Program-made: the position numbers and the translations under genes | Assembly (NCBI GenBank): GCA_019116345.1 | Contig: DXBV01000048.1 | Location: 1 to 64,000 of the forward strand | DNA: 64,000 bases | Direction of reading: 5' to 3' | Origin: Candidatus Allofournierella merdipullorum | GTDB lineage: Bacteria; Bacillota; Clostridia; Oscillospirales; Ruminococcaceae | In this document: positions 7,033 to 18,416 of the stretch, one piece after another | How positions within the stretch are numbered: the first letter of the stretch is position 1 | How the letters are laid out: every line of letters begins with the position of its first letter | The notes under the pieces: generated by a model | The model's input: the letters and a program-made list of their open reading frames with translations, nothing else | Told to the model about the DNA's origin: nothing | The model's database searches: none

Positions 7033-7914
7033 TCAGCCGGTCTTTTCGCCCACTTCCGGGGCGCGGAAGCCCTCGCCGAACACCTCGCTGGCCTCGCAGA
7101 TCATCACCAGCGCCCGGGGGTCCACCCGGTGGGCCGCCGTGCGCACCTTGAACACCTCGTTGTTGGAGCAGGCGCACATCACCATCCGCCGGGCAAGGCC
7201 GGAATAGCTGCCGGTCACGTCCACCAGGGTGCTGCCCCGCTCCACCGCCGCGTCGATGGCCCGGCTCACCGCCTGGCCCTCGTTGGTGATGACCAGCACC
7301 AGCTTGCCGCTGCCCGCGCCGTAGATGATTTTGTCCATCACGATGGTGAGGGCGAAGGCGCTGACCATGCCGTAGAGCGCGGCGTCGATGTCGCCGAAGG
7401 CGGGGATGCCCAGCAGGATGACCGACGCGTCGATGGCAAGGCTGAGGTTGCCGAAGCTGATGTGGGGGGCCTTGCGCTTGGCGGCGTGGATGAGGAAGTC
7501 CGACCCGCCGGTGGAGGAGCCTCTCATATAAATAAGGGAGAGCCCCGCGCCCATCAGCACGCCGCTGAAGCCCGCCGCCAGCAGGCGGCTGCCCTCGTAG
7601 ACGGGGAAGAGGGGCAGCACGAAGTCGATGATGACGGTGCTGATGACCATGGTGCGCAGGCTTTTGAGGAAAAACCCGCGGCCCAGCGTGCGCCAGGTGA
7701 GCAGCACCAGGGGCACGTTCAGCGCCAGGGTGACCATGCCCACCGGCAGGCCCCACAGATAGTTGATGATGAGGGCCATGCCCGAAAGGCCCCCGGTGGC
7801 AAAGCCGCCCTTGAGGGCGAAGGTGTAGACCCCCACCCCCATGAGAAAGCTGCCCGCCAGGTCAAAGGCCAGGTCGGTGGCGTGTTCCTTCCAGCGGGAC
7901 GTTCTGCGCTTCAT
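7033..7914 (-). CDS. YitT family (DUF161/DUF2179) membrane protein
   Basis: About 293 residues with five hydrophobic segments in the first two thirds (GGFATGGLSGMALIINYLWG region, then MRGSSTGGSDFLIHAA) and a soluble C-terminal DUF2179 domain (KLVLVITNEGQAVSRAID onward). This is the standard YitT layout. Function in the family is unclear; some members are linked to nutrient or stress responses. AAAGGAGGGG lies 12 nt from this ATG, and a TTG two codons upstream (7920) has better spacing, so the start may be slightly longer. It is monocistronic. Confidence 0.9.
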   Translation of the reverse strand: MKRRTSRWKEHATDLAFDLAGSFLMGVGVYTFALKGGFATGGLSGMALIINYLWGLPVGMVTLALNVPLVLLTWRTLGRGFFLKSLRTMVISTVIIDFVLPLFPVYEGSRLLAAGFSGVLMGAGLSLIYMRGSSTGGSDFLIHAAKRKAPHISFGNLSLAIDASVILLGIPAFGDIDAALYGMVSAFALTIVMDKIIYGAGSGKLVLVITNEGQAVSRAIDAAVERGSTLVDVTGSYSGLARRMVMCACSNNEVFKVRTAAHRVDPRALVMICEASEVFGEGFRAPEVGEKTG

Positions 7915-7978
7915 GGTCAATGGGGACCCCTCCTTTTTTGCGGGATACAGTCCCATTATATCCTATGCCGGGGCAAAT

Positions 7979-8011
7979 GAAAAGCGGCGCTCCCGGCAAG
8001 GGGAGCGCCGC
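7979..8011 (-). terminator. yeiH terminator
   Basis: Stem GCGGCGCTCCC / GGGAGCGCCGC (7984-7994, 8001-8011) with a short T tract on the minus strand, 17 nt beyond the yeiH stop. Confidence 0.7.
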
Positions 8012-8027
8012 GCGCTTTTTGAAAAAC

Positions 8028-9038
8028 TCACAGAAGGAACAGCCGGATGAGGCCCAGGGCGAACAGCACCTGGCACACGCCCACCGACAGGCCGTAGCCC
8101 AAAGCCCGGGGACCCTCCTTGACCAGGTCCCGGAACTTGACCCGCATGCCGATGGCCGCCAGGGCGATGATCTCGAACTGGCCGCTGACGAACTTGGCCG
8201 CCGCGCTCACCGGCGCGGGCACCACGCCCAGGGTGTTCAGCACCGCCATGATAAAGAAGCCGATGATGAACCAGGGCACACCGGCCTTGACGCCGCCCGC
8301 CGCCTTGCCGCCGGCGAAGAGGCTGCCCTCCTCCTCGGGGTTGAGGCGGGAGAAGGCCAGCGCCACGAACACGATGAACACGATGCGGATGATTTTGAAG
8401 ATGGTGGCGTCGGGCACGAACTCCGGCCCCACCAGGCCGGCGGAGGCGATGACCTGGCCGATGGACTGCATCACGCCGCCGATCATGGCGGTGGTGGGCA
8501 GCATGGCGTGGTTATAGACAAGGCCGGTGATGACCGGCAGCAGCACCATCAGCACGGTGCCGGTGACGTTGACGATGGTGATGGAGATGCCCTTGTCCTT
8601 GCTGTCGGCCCCCACCACCGGGGAGACGGTGGCGATGGCGCTGGAGCCGCACACCGCGTTGCCCGCGCCCATCAGAAGGCAGAACCGCCGCCCGAAGCCG
8701 AAGCGCCGGCCGATGAGGTAGGCGGCGGTGATGGTGAGGGCCATCTGGCAGACGATGAAGCCCACGCCGGAAAGGCCCACGGCCACGATGTCGCTGAGCA
8801 CCAGCGTCGCGCCGGTGAGGACGATGGAATATTCCAGCAGGCTGCGCTCGGAGAACTTGGTGCCCGCGTCCATGCCGGGCTTGTTCAAAAAGGTGTTGCC
8901 GCACACCATGCCGATGCCGATGGCGAACAGCGCCGCGCCCACCGAAGGCACGAACTTGGCGATGCCCTGGGCGATGAGCCCGATGACGAGACAGGCCAAA
9001 AAGCCCGGCGCTTTTTTCAAAACTTGTTCCTTCACCAT
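8028..9038 (-). CDS. yeiH: YeiH/YadS-type (UPF0324) putative sulfate exporter
   Basis: A 336-residue integral membrane protein with about ten hydrophobic segments. UPF0324 hallmarks are visible: GIGMVCGN near residue 40, MGAGNAVCGSSAIATVSPV in the middle, and IALAAIGMRVKF near the C-terminus. The family is annotated as a putative sulfate exporter, and the true substrate is uncertain. A divergently oriented LysR gene lies 149 bp away, the same layout as the enterobacterial yeiH/yeiE pair. The start ATG at 9038 has no strong ribosome-binding site; an upstream in-frame ATG would sit inside the promoter region. Confidence 0.9.
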   Translation of the reverse strand: MVKEQVLKKAPGFLACLVIGLIAQGIAKFVPSVGAALFAIGIGMVCGNTFLNKPGMDAGTKFSERSLLEYSIVLTGATLVLSDIVAVGLSGVGFIVCQMALTITAAYLIGRRFGFGRRFCLLMGAGNAVCGSSAIATVSPVVGADSKDKGISITIVNVTGTVLMVLLPVITGLVYNHAMLPTTAMIGGVMQSIGQVIASAGLVGPEFVPDATIFKIIRIVFIVFVALAFSRLNPEEEGSLFAGGKAAGGVKAGVPWFIIGFFIMAVLNTLGVVPAPVSAAAKFVSGQFEIIALAAIGMRVKFRDLVKEGPRALGYGLSVGVCQVLFALGLIRLFLL

Positions 9039-9092
9039 TGCGTTTTTCCCCGTTCCTCTTGATTTTTTGCCCCCTTGCGGGGCTGGCACGCC

Positions 9093-9124
9093 TTGATTAT
9101 ACGGCCCCTTTCGTATAAAATCAA
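9093..9124. promoter_or_regulatory. Overlapping divergent yeiH/lysR promoters in a dyad
   Basis: Minus strand: TTGATT (9119-9124), 17 nt, TATAAT (9096-9101), driving yeiH. Plus strand: TTGATT (9093-9098), 15 nt, TATAAA (9114-9119), a candidate for lysR. The two form an imperfect inverted repeat, TTGATTATAC facing GTATAAAATCAA. A regulator bound here would affect both genes, as expected for an autoregulated LysR system. Confidence 0.6.
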
Positions 9125-9187
9125 TTTAGAGATAGCCATTAACTTATCAACAATTCTTATAGTTTTTCACAAAAGGGGGAAGGGCCC

Positions 9188-10072
9188 GTGTTGGACCCGA
9201 AACTGACCACATTTCTCACGCTGGTGGAGGAAAAAACGACGGTGCGCTGCGCCGAGGCGCTGCACCTGAGCCAGCCGGCGGTGACCCAGCACATCCGGGC
9301 GCTGGAAGCGGAGTACGGGGTGAAGCTGTTCGCCAAGGAGGGCCGGCGGCTGACCCTGACCGAGGCGGGGGCGCGGTTTTACCGGCTGGCGCGGCGGCTT
9401 CCGGCCATGGAGGCCCAGCTGCGGGCGGCGCTGACCGAGGGCCAGGCCGCGCCGCTGCACTTCGGGGTGACCCGCTCGATCGGGGAGGGGCTGATGCCCC
9501 GGCTGGCCCCGGCGCTGCTGGACGCGCTGCCCGCGCGCCGGCTGGAGATGCGGCTGCAGAACACCCGCACCCTTTTGGAAGAGCTGGACAAGGGAGAGAT
9601 AGAGTTCGCCCTCATCGAAGGCAACGCCAGCCACCGGCGCTACTGCTGCCGCCCTTTTTACACCGCCCGCTTTTCGGCGCTGGGGGCGGCGGAGGGCCGC
9701 TGGGCGGGGTGCAGAACGCTGGCGGCGCTGTGCTCTGCACCGCTGCTGGTGCGGGAGACGGGCAGCGGCAGCCGGGAGATACTGGAGAGCGCCCTGTCGG
9801 CCCGGGGCCTTGCGGCGGAGGACTTTGCCGCCTGTCACGTGTTCGAGAGCGTGCCGGTGCTGCTGGAGCTAGCGGCGGCCGACCGGGGGGTGACCTTCGC
9901 CTACGAGGTGGCCGCCGCGCCCCTTCTGGAGAGCGGGCGGCTGGCCCGGCTGGCGGAAGGGGATTTTTCCATCACCCGGCCCTTCACCTTCGTCACCCTG
10001 CCGGACAGCCCCCTCGCGCGCCAGGAGCAGTATCTTTTTGAGCACATCCGGGACCTGTGCGCCCGGCTGTGA
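9188..10072 (+). CDS. LysR-family regulator of yeiH (YeiE/CysL-like)
   Basis: A 294-residue LysR-type regulator. The N-terminal winged helix (residues 4-62) carries the recognition helix ALHLSQPAVTQHIRALE, and the remainder is the two-lobed co-inducer domain. The start is GTG (9188), 3 nt after GGGGGAAGGG. Divergence from yeiH and the shared dyad (9093-9124) imply it controls yeiH, like YeiE/CysL regulators that sense sulfur or redox metabolites. The ligand is not deducible. Confidence 0.9.
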   Translation: MLDPKLTTFLTLVEEKTTVRCAEALHLSQPAVTQHIRALEAEYGVKLFAKEGRRLTLTEAGARFYRLARRLPAMEAQLRAALTEGQAAPLHFGVTRSIGEGLMPRLAPALLDALPARRLEMRLQNTRTLLEELDKGEIEFALIEGNASHRRYCCRPFYTARFSALGAAEGRWAGCRTLAALCSAPLLVRETGSGSREILESALSARGLAAEDFAACHVFESVPVLLELAAADRGVTFAYEVAAAPLLESGRLARLAEGDFSITRPFTFVTLPDSPLARQEQYLFEHIRDLCARL

Positions 10073-10141
10073 AGGGATTTTCAAAGGACGGGCAAAACAG
10101 GGGAGGGGCGGCCTTTCCCGGTTTGGGCCGAACGCCCGGAC

Positions 10142-10422
10142 GAACGCCCTGACTTTTCAACATGGACGCGCGGAAATGTGAGGAAAGGGCGGCTTTTCAA
10201 CAAAAGGCGGCAAACCCGCAGGACGGGCCGCCCTTCTTATGGAAGGCGTGCAAAAAACGTGGGACGAGCTTCCCTTTGTATGGAAGGCGAGCAAAAACAT
10301 GGGATGAACTGCCCTTCTTATGAGAGGCGAGCAAAAACATGGGACGGACTGCCCTTCTTATGGGAGGCGTGAAAAAACATGGGACGGGCCGCCTTTTCAA
10401 CATCAGGGCAGACAAAAACGCA
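10142..10422. repeat. Tandem array of about seven 40-bp units
   Basis: Four central units (10222, 10263, 10303, 10343) are close copies of GACGGACTGCCCTTCTTATG followed by GGAGGCGAGCAAAAACATGG; the first is 41 bp. Units on either side (10142, 10182, 10383) keep the 40-bp register but carry CTTTTCAACA where the inner ones have CCTTCTTATGG. Units abut with no spacers, so it is not a CRISPR array. Forty is not a multiple of three, so it is not a coding repeat. It lies between the convergent lysR and nifJ genes, just beyond the nifJ terminator. Confidence 0.85.
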
Positions 10423-10457
10423 AAAAAGGACCCCCGCGAAACGCGGGGGTCCTTTTG
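10422..10457 (-). terminator. nifJ terminator
   Basis: Stem GGACCCCCGCG / CGCGGGGGTCC with an A-rich left flank and TTTT right flank. It lies 23 nt past the nifJ stop and is probably functional on both strands. Confidence 0.9.
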
Positions 10458-10479
10458 TTATGCCGTTCGGGCGTTTCGA

Positions 10480-14022
<3,543 letters not shown>

Positions 14023-14104
14023 TTCTCTTCCTCCATAGCATGTGATTTAACGTTTGCTGCCATTGCTGGCAGGTCTGCGTCATCTCTGCCCGCGCGCACG
14101 AAAA

Positions 14105-14119
14105 ACCGGCAGCGCCGGT
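14105..14119 (-). promoter_or_regulatory. Small hairpin with U-tract in the nifJ leader
   Basis: ACCGGC-GCT-GCCGGT followed by TTTTT on the minus strand, within the 5' untranslated region of nifJ. It could act as a weak attenuator. A six-pair stem is marginal, so this is low confidence. Confidence 0.25.
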
Positions 14120-14153
14120 CCCCCGCTTGCGCGGACAGCTTCTGCTGTATATT

Positions 14154-14182
14154 ATTCTATCAAAACCAATGTGCAAAGTAAA
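14154..14182 (-). promoter_or_regulatory. nifJ promoter
   Basis: TTTACT (14177-14182), 17-nt spacer, TAGAAT (14154-14159) on the minus strand. An overlapping alternative is TTGCAC, 16 nt, TAATAT. The leader would be about 125 nt. The rest of the 338-bp gap between nifJ and the CorC-like gene holds A/T- and G/C-rich patches without a gene. Confidence 0.55.
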
Positions 14183-14289
14183 CCACTTTCCTGCCCCTTT
14201 TTGCCCCTTTGTTTGCAAAATAGCGCCGCCTGCGGCCCTCTGCGCCGCCTTTTTGCGCCAAAAACGCCCCTTTCGGGGCGCAGCGCCGT

Positions 14290-14318
14290 TTGACAAGGGT
14301 AAACTTTGCCGCTATGAT
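14290..14318 (+). promoter_or_regulatory. Promoter of the corC-like/nudF operon
   Basis: Consensus TTGACA (14290-14295), 17-nt spacer, TATGAT (14313-14318), 42 nt before the ATG. Confidence 0.85.
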
Positions 14319-14360
14319 GTAGTATATATATGCACACACATCAAGAATGGAGAGAGATCC

Positions 14361-15344
14361 ATGGACACGACAGTATACGCGGCGGCAGCGCCGGCGGGCG
14401 CCGGTATCTTCGCCGCGGGGGCGGCCGCTCTGGTGCTTGTTCTTCTGGTGGGCCTGGCCGCCGGCTGGGCCGCCGCAAAGCGGGGCGTGCAGCTGCCCGG
14501 GCCGCTGAGCCGCCTTTTGGCCAAGGCCGGCCTGGGCAACACCGAGCAGGTCACCGAAGAGGACCTGTATGAGATGGTGGACGACGCCGACGAGCAGGAC
14601 CTCATCGACGAGAACCAGAAAGCGATGATCACCAACATCTTCGATCTGGGCGAGGTGACCGCCGGCGACATCATGACCCATCGCATGGACATGGTGGCGG
14701 TGGACGAGACCGCCAGCTGCCGGTCGGTGATCGCGGCGGCGGTGGAGAGCGGCAACAGCCGCCTGCCGGTGTTCCGCAAGACGGTGGACGAGATCATGGG
14801 CGTTCTGTATGTGAAAGACCTGCTTTGCCTGTTCGACGAGCCCGCCGCCCTGGACGGCCCGGTGAGCCGCTTTGTGCGCAAGGTGATGTTCGTGCCCGAG
14901 AGCCGCCCGGCGGGCCAGCTGCTGCTGGACTTCCGCCGCGAGCGCACCATGATCGCCATCGTGGTGGACGAATACGGCGGCACGGCGGGCCTTGTGAGCA
15001 TGGAGGACATTCTGGAGGAAATAGTCGGCGACATCCAGGACGAGTACGACGACGAGGAGGCCGAGCTGGTGGCCCAGGGCGACGGCTACGCCGTGGACGG
15101 CGCCATCGACCTGTCGGACGTGTTCGAGGCCTTTGGCATGGAGTGCCCGGAGATGGGCGAGGACGAGGAGTTCGACACCCCGGGCGGCCTCATCATCGAC
15201 AAGCTGGGCCGCATCCCCGAGGAAGGGGAGAAGGCGGCGGTGGAATGGGGCGGCCTTCGCTTTGAGGTGCTCAAGGCGGGGGAACGCCGGGTCCAGCGGG
15301 TGCTGTGCACCCGGCTGCCCGAGACAGGGGAGGAAGAGCAATGA
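14361..15344 (+). CDS. CorC/TlyC-like CBS-pair membrane-associated protein
   Basis: A 327-residue protein with one N-terminal hydrophobic segment (about residues 14-38), two CBS domains (about 95-215, starting at the VTAGDIMTHRMDMVAVDE block) and a C-terminal CorC/HlyC transporter-associated domain (about 235-318, DTPGGLIIDKLGRIP). The DUF21 membrane domain of full-length MpfA/CorB proteins is missing, so it resembles the short CorC form implicated in Mg/Co homeostasis. CBS pairs usually bind adenine nucleotides. The start has a GGAGAGAG site. Its stop overlaps the nudF start by 4 bp (ATGA). Confidence 0.85.
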   Translation: MDTTVYAAAAPAGAGIFAAGAAALVLVLLVGLAAGWAAAKRGVQLPGPLSRLLAKAGLGNTEQVTEEDLYEMVDDADEQDLIDENQKAMITNIFDLGEVTAGDIMTHRMDMVAVDETASCRSVIAAAVESGNSRLPVFRKTVDEIMGVLYVKDLLCLFDEPAALDGPVSRFVRKVMFVPESRPAGQLLLDFRRERTMIAIVVDEYGGTAGLVSMEDILEEIVGDIQDEYDDEEAELVAQGDGYAVDGAIDLSDVFEAFGMECPEMGEDEEFDTPGGLIIDKLGRIPEEGEKAAVEWGGLRFEVLKAGERRVQRVLCTRLPETGEEEQ

Positions 15345-15892
15345 GCCACAGCGAGACCCAACTGGACAGCCGCACCCTGTTCGAGGGGCGGGTGTTCACC
15401 GTGACCTTTGACCGTGTGCGCCTGGAAAACGGCGCCGAGAGCACCCGGGAAGTGGTGCATCATCACGGCGGCGCCTGCATCGCGGCGCTCACCGACAGCG
15501 ACGAAATTTACCTGGTGCGCCAGTACCGCTACGCCCTGGGGCAGGAGCTCTGGGAGCTGCCCGCCGGCAAGCTGGAAAAGGGGGAGGACCCCTTCGAGGC
15601 GGCCAAGCGGGAGCTGGCGGAGGAGTGCGGCCTGGTAGCCCAGCACTACACCGACCTGGGCGAGTTTTACCCCACGGTGGGCTACTGCACCGAGATCATC
15701 TACACCTGGCTGGCCAGGGGCCTGGCCCCCTGCCCCATGCACCTGGACGAGGACGAGTTCCTCACCCCGGAAAAGGTGCCCTTTGACCAGGCGGTGGCCA
15801 TGGTGCTGGACGGCCGCATCAAGGACGGCAAGACCGTTGCGGCGATTTTGAAGATCGACGCGCTGCGCCGGCAGGGAAAGCTGACCTTGTAA
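15341..15892 (+). CDS. nudF: ADP-ribose pyrophosphatase, Nudix family
   Basis: A 183-residue Nudix hydrolase. The Nudix box is intact at residues 76-98 (G, E, then REL.EE.G). Upstream residues YLVRQYRYALGQELWELPAG are typical of NudF/YqkG ADP-ribose pyrophosphatases, which split ADP-ribose into AMP and ribose-5-phosphate. The ATGA overlap with the CBS gene shows co-transcription and translational coupling. About 100 bp follow before the next gene, and I see no clear terminator there. Confidence 0.92.
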   Translation: MSHSETQLDSRTLFEGRVFTVTFDRVRLENGAESTREVVHHHGGACIAALTDSDEIYLVRQYRYALGQELWELPAGKLEKGEDPFEAAKRELAEECGLVAQHYTDLGEFYPTVGYCTEIIYTWLARGLAPCPMHLDEDEFLTPEKVPFDQAVAMVLDGRIKDGKTVAAILKIDALRRQGKLTL

Positions 15893-15991
15893 GCCCCGCA
15901 AACCGCATACACCCCACCTGTGATCTGAAAAAAACATTTGGAAATGCTCGAATAATGTAAATATCGGCTTTGTGCCGAAGGAGGGATAATT

Positions 15992-16528
15992 ATGTTTTTT
16001 TCAAAGAAAGGTCCGTCAAAAGCCCCATCGGGGCCGGCTACGGAACGCTCCGCCCCTGCGGAAGTGGATCGGCGGCAGACCTACCGCACAGTGGTGAACT
16101 ACCTGCGCAGCAAGGACTACACCTTCGATGAAAACGCCGACGAGTTCCGCATCTTTTTCCCCACCGGGCTGGACACCGGCCACTACACCCTGCTGTGGAA
16201 GATCGAGGATCGGTATGTCTCGATCATCGCCCTCAGCCCTTTTTCCGTCACCGGCTGTTCGGTGGATGATGTGACCCTGCTGTGTGCACTGGCGAACTCC
16301 AAACTGGTGAACGGCACGTTCTACCCCAGCTCCGACGGCGAGCACATCATGACGGAGGTGACCCAGCGGGTGTTCTCCAACGAGGAGTTCGGTGAGAACA
16401 CCGCCGCCTATATGCTGGGGGTCATGGGCGGCAATCTGGACAGCCGTTACATGAAATCCATGGAGTCCATCTGCAAGGGCTACACCACCCTGGCGGACGA
16501 ACTGGAAAAACTGAGCAGGGAGGATTGA
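15992..16528 (+). CDS. YbjN-like protein A, copy 1 of a duplicated module
   Basis: A 178-residue cytosolic protein of unknown function with no signal peptide or membrane segment. Its sequence (YVSIIALSPFSVTGC, KLVNGTFY, MTEVTQRVFSN) resembles the YbjN / type III secretion chaperone-like fold; this is tentative. It begins ATG followed by a seven-T tract, giving MFFSKK. A GAAGGAGGG site precedes it. A paralogue with clearly matching blocks (LANxxLxNGTFY, VTQRVFS, DxRYMxSxESxCKGYTTLA) lies at 17248-17774. The B gene follows after 2 nt, so A and B form a two-gene unit. Confidence 0.75.
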   Translation: MFFSKKGPSKAPSGPATERSAPAEVDRRQTYRTVVNYLRSKDYTFDENADEFRIFFPTGLDTGHYTLLWKIEDRYVSIIALSPFSVTGCSVDDVTLLCALANSKLVNGTFYPSSDGEHIMTEVTQRVFSNEEFGENTAAYMLGVMGGNLDSRYMKSMESICKGYTTLADELEKLSRED

Positions 16529-16530
16529 CC

Positions 16531-17004
16531 ATGTCTCTTGCATATGACGCTTCCGGCGTGCTGGGCCTGTGTGAGCGGGTGTTCAGAAACGACCTGGAAC
16601 TGGACTGTGAACGCGACAACCAGCGGAACACCGTACGGGCTAAATTCCGTATCGATGGCACCCGCTACACCATCGTCTGCTCGGCCATGGAAAAAGCTCA
16701 GGTGCTGCACCTGTGGGCCTTTTTGCCCTTTGACGTGGAAACCGAGGAAAAGGCCATGCAGATGGCCAATGCCTGCAAAGAGCTGAACTCCGTGATGGTG
16801 TTTGGCAAATATACCTACAATCTGGAAAAAGACGTTGCTCTGGAGCTTGCCCACTGCTTCCGGGACGGCATGAGCGAGGAAGCTGCCCGCCGCCTGATCA
16901 TCGGCGTCTTCTGCGCTTCGCTGAAAGAGGATGGCCAGCGGGTCATCGACCTCCACAACGACAAGCTCACCTTCTCCCGCTTCAGGGAACTCATCCGCAG
17001 CTGA
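16531..17004 (+). CDS. YbjN-like protein B, copy 1 of a duplicated module
   Basis: A 157-residue soluble protein of unknown function, two bases downstream of protein A and probably co-translated with it. Key blocks are TRYTIVCSAMEK, LHLWAFLPFDVE, FGKYTYNLEKDVALELAH and KEDGQRVIDLHN. It has the same length as its paralogue at 17777-18250 and matches it throughout. The ATG at 16531 is preferred over the in-frame TTG two codons earlier because GGGAGG is then 7-8 nt away. An intrinsic terminator closes the unit. Confidence 0.75.
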   Translation: MSLAYDASGVLGLCERVFRNDLELDCERDNQRNTVRAKFRIDGTRYTIVCSAMEKAQVLHLWAFLPFDVETEEKAMQMANACKELNSVMVFGKYTYNLEKDVALELAHCFRDGMSEEAARRLIIGVFCASLKEDGQRVIDLHNDKLTFSRFRELIRS

Positions 17005-17021
17005 TCTCTTTCACAAAAAAA

Positions 17022-17050
17022 CCCGCCGAAGCAGTTCGGCGGGTTTTTTT
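17022..17050 (+). terminator. Terminator of module copy 1
   Basis: Nine-pair stem CCCGCCGAA / TTCGGCGGG (17022-17030, 17035-17043) followed by seven Ts. Confidence 0.92.
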
Positions 17051-17247
17051 GCCGCCGGGGGCCGGGTTTCGCATCCTCCTGCACCGCCGCCGGCGGGGCA
17101 AAGCTCCCTCCGCCCGGCGGCGGGTGGGGTTTTTTTGCCCTTTGGGGCGAAAAGGCCCGCCTTTGCCCTTTCTCCGCCGGGCCTTTTCCTTTATAATGAA
17201 AACAAGAACACGGCCCGCGTCGCCGGGCCGAAAGGGGAGGAATCGAG

Positions 17248-17774
17248 ATGTTTTTTCCAAAAAAGAAGACCCCCCGCCGCCCCGCAGAGAGTACTTCGGC
17301 ACCGGCCAGACCACCCGGCAGCGGGTGTTCCGGATGGTGGCGGACCGGCTGGAGGCCCTGGGCTACCAGTGCTCCAAAAACCCGGAGGAGTTTTTCCTGT
17401 TCTTCCCGGTGGAGCGGGCCGCCGGCCGCTATGACATCATCTGGCGGGTAACGGATAAGCACGTCACGGTGGTCACCCTGAGCCCTTTCACCGTGTCCGG
17501 CTGCCCCCGGGAGGACGTGGTCCTGCTGTGCAGCCTGGCCAACGCCCGGCTGCTCAACGGCACCTTTTACGCCGACCCGGAGGGGGACCGGGTCATGGTG
17601 AGCGTGACCCAGCGGGTGTTCTCCACCCTGCAATTCGGGGAGAAGACCATCGACTACCTGCTGGAAACGCTGCTCGCCCGGCTGGACTGCCGGTATATGC
17701 GCTCGCTGGAATCCCTCTGCAAGGGGTACACCACCCTGGCCCAGGAGCTGGACAAACTGAACGGGGAGGGCTGA
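17248..17774 (+). CDS. YbjN-like protein A, copy 2, frameshifted at its start
   Basis: The ATG at 17248 sits behind a strong GGGGAGG site and a TATAAT (17191-17196), but its frame runs into an unrelated 67-residue translation. The frame homologous to copy 1 (RVFRMVADRL through KGYTTLAQELDKL) is displaced by one base and has no start of its own. ATG is followed by six Ts here, against seven in copy 1. One more T would give MFFSKKED and join the frames. The zero frame also contains A AAA AAG (17259-17265), a -1 slippery heptamer that would restore the same frame. Total length is 527 bp, one short of a multiple of three. Confidence 0.7.
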
Positions 17775-17776
17775 TC

Positions 17777-18250
17777 ATGGGTTTGGTATTCACCGCGTCC
17801 GAGGTGCTGGACCTGTGCGAGCTGGTGCTGGAAAACGACCTGCTGCTGGACAGCCGCCGCAACGACGAGCGGGGCGACGTGCGGGCGGAGCTGCGGCTGG
17901 ACTTCGCCCGCTTCACCATCGTCTGCTCGGTGATGGAGGACGAGCAGGTGCTGCACATCTGGGCTTTCCTGCCCTTTGACGTGGAAAACGAGCAGGACGC
18001 CCTGAAAATGGCCATTGCCTGCCACGCGCTGAACGGGTTGATGATCCTGGGCAAGTACACCTACAACCTGGAAAAGGACGTGGCCCTGGAGCTGGACCAC
18101 TTCTACGGCGACGGCATCGACATGGACGCCGTGCGCCGGCTGCTGGAGGGCATCTTCCGCCCCAGCCTGGAGGAGGACGGCCAGCGGCTGATCGACCTGT
18201 ACAACGGCACGCTGCCTTTCGATCGGTTTTTGACCCTTATCCAGGAATGA
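17777..18250 (+). CDS. YbjN-like protein B, copy 2
   Basis: A 157-residue soluble paralogue of the protein at 16531-17004, sharing RFTIVCSVME, LHIWAFLPFDVE, GKYTYNLEKDVALELDH and EEDGQRLIDLYN. It starts two bases after the stop of protein A copy 2, as in copy 1, with GGGGAGGG upstream. The intact frame and GC-rich codon use show it is still under selection, so the neighbouring frameshift is unlikely to mark simple decay of the whole unit. Function is unknown. Confidence 0.75.
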   Translation: MGLVFTASEVLDLCELVLENDLLLDSRRNDERGDVRAELRLDFARFTIVCSVMEDEQVLHIWAFLPFDVENEQDALKMAIACHALNGLMILGKYTYNLEKDVALELDHFYGDGIDMDAVRRLLEGIFRPSLEEDGQRLIDLYNGTLPFDRFLTLIQE

Positions 18251-18339
18251 CCCGTTCCCGGAGGAGCGAGTCCCGCCGGGCCGGGCCAGGCCGCCCACAT
18301 GCCGCCGCCCGGCGCAAACGCCCCGCCCATACATAAACG

Positions 18340-18375
18340 CCGCCCGCCGGAGGAAGGCCCCCGGCGGGCGGTTTT
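18340..18375. terminator. Terminator after module copy 2
   Basis: Eleven-pair stem CCGCCCGCCGG / CCGGCGGGCGG (18340-18350, 18361-18371) followed by TTTT on the plus strand, between convergent genes. Confidence 0.8.
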
Positions 18376-18416
18376 CCGCTGTTTTGTTATACAATTTGTA
18401 TTTTATTGCAGCAATA

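Noticed and set aside
10142..10422. CRISPR array
   Set aside because: Units are contiguous 40-mers without unique spacers, and no cas genes are present.
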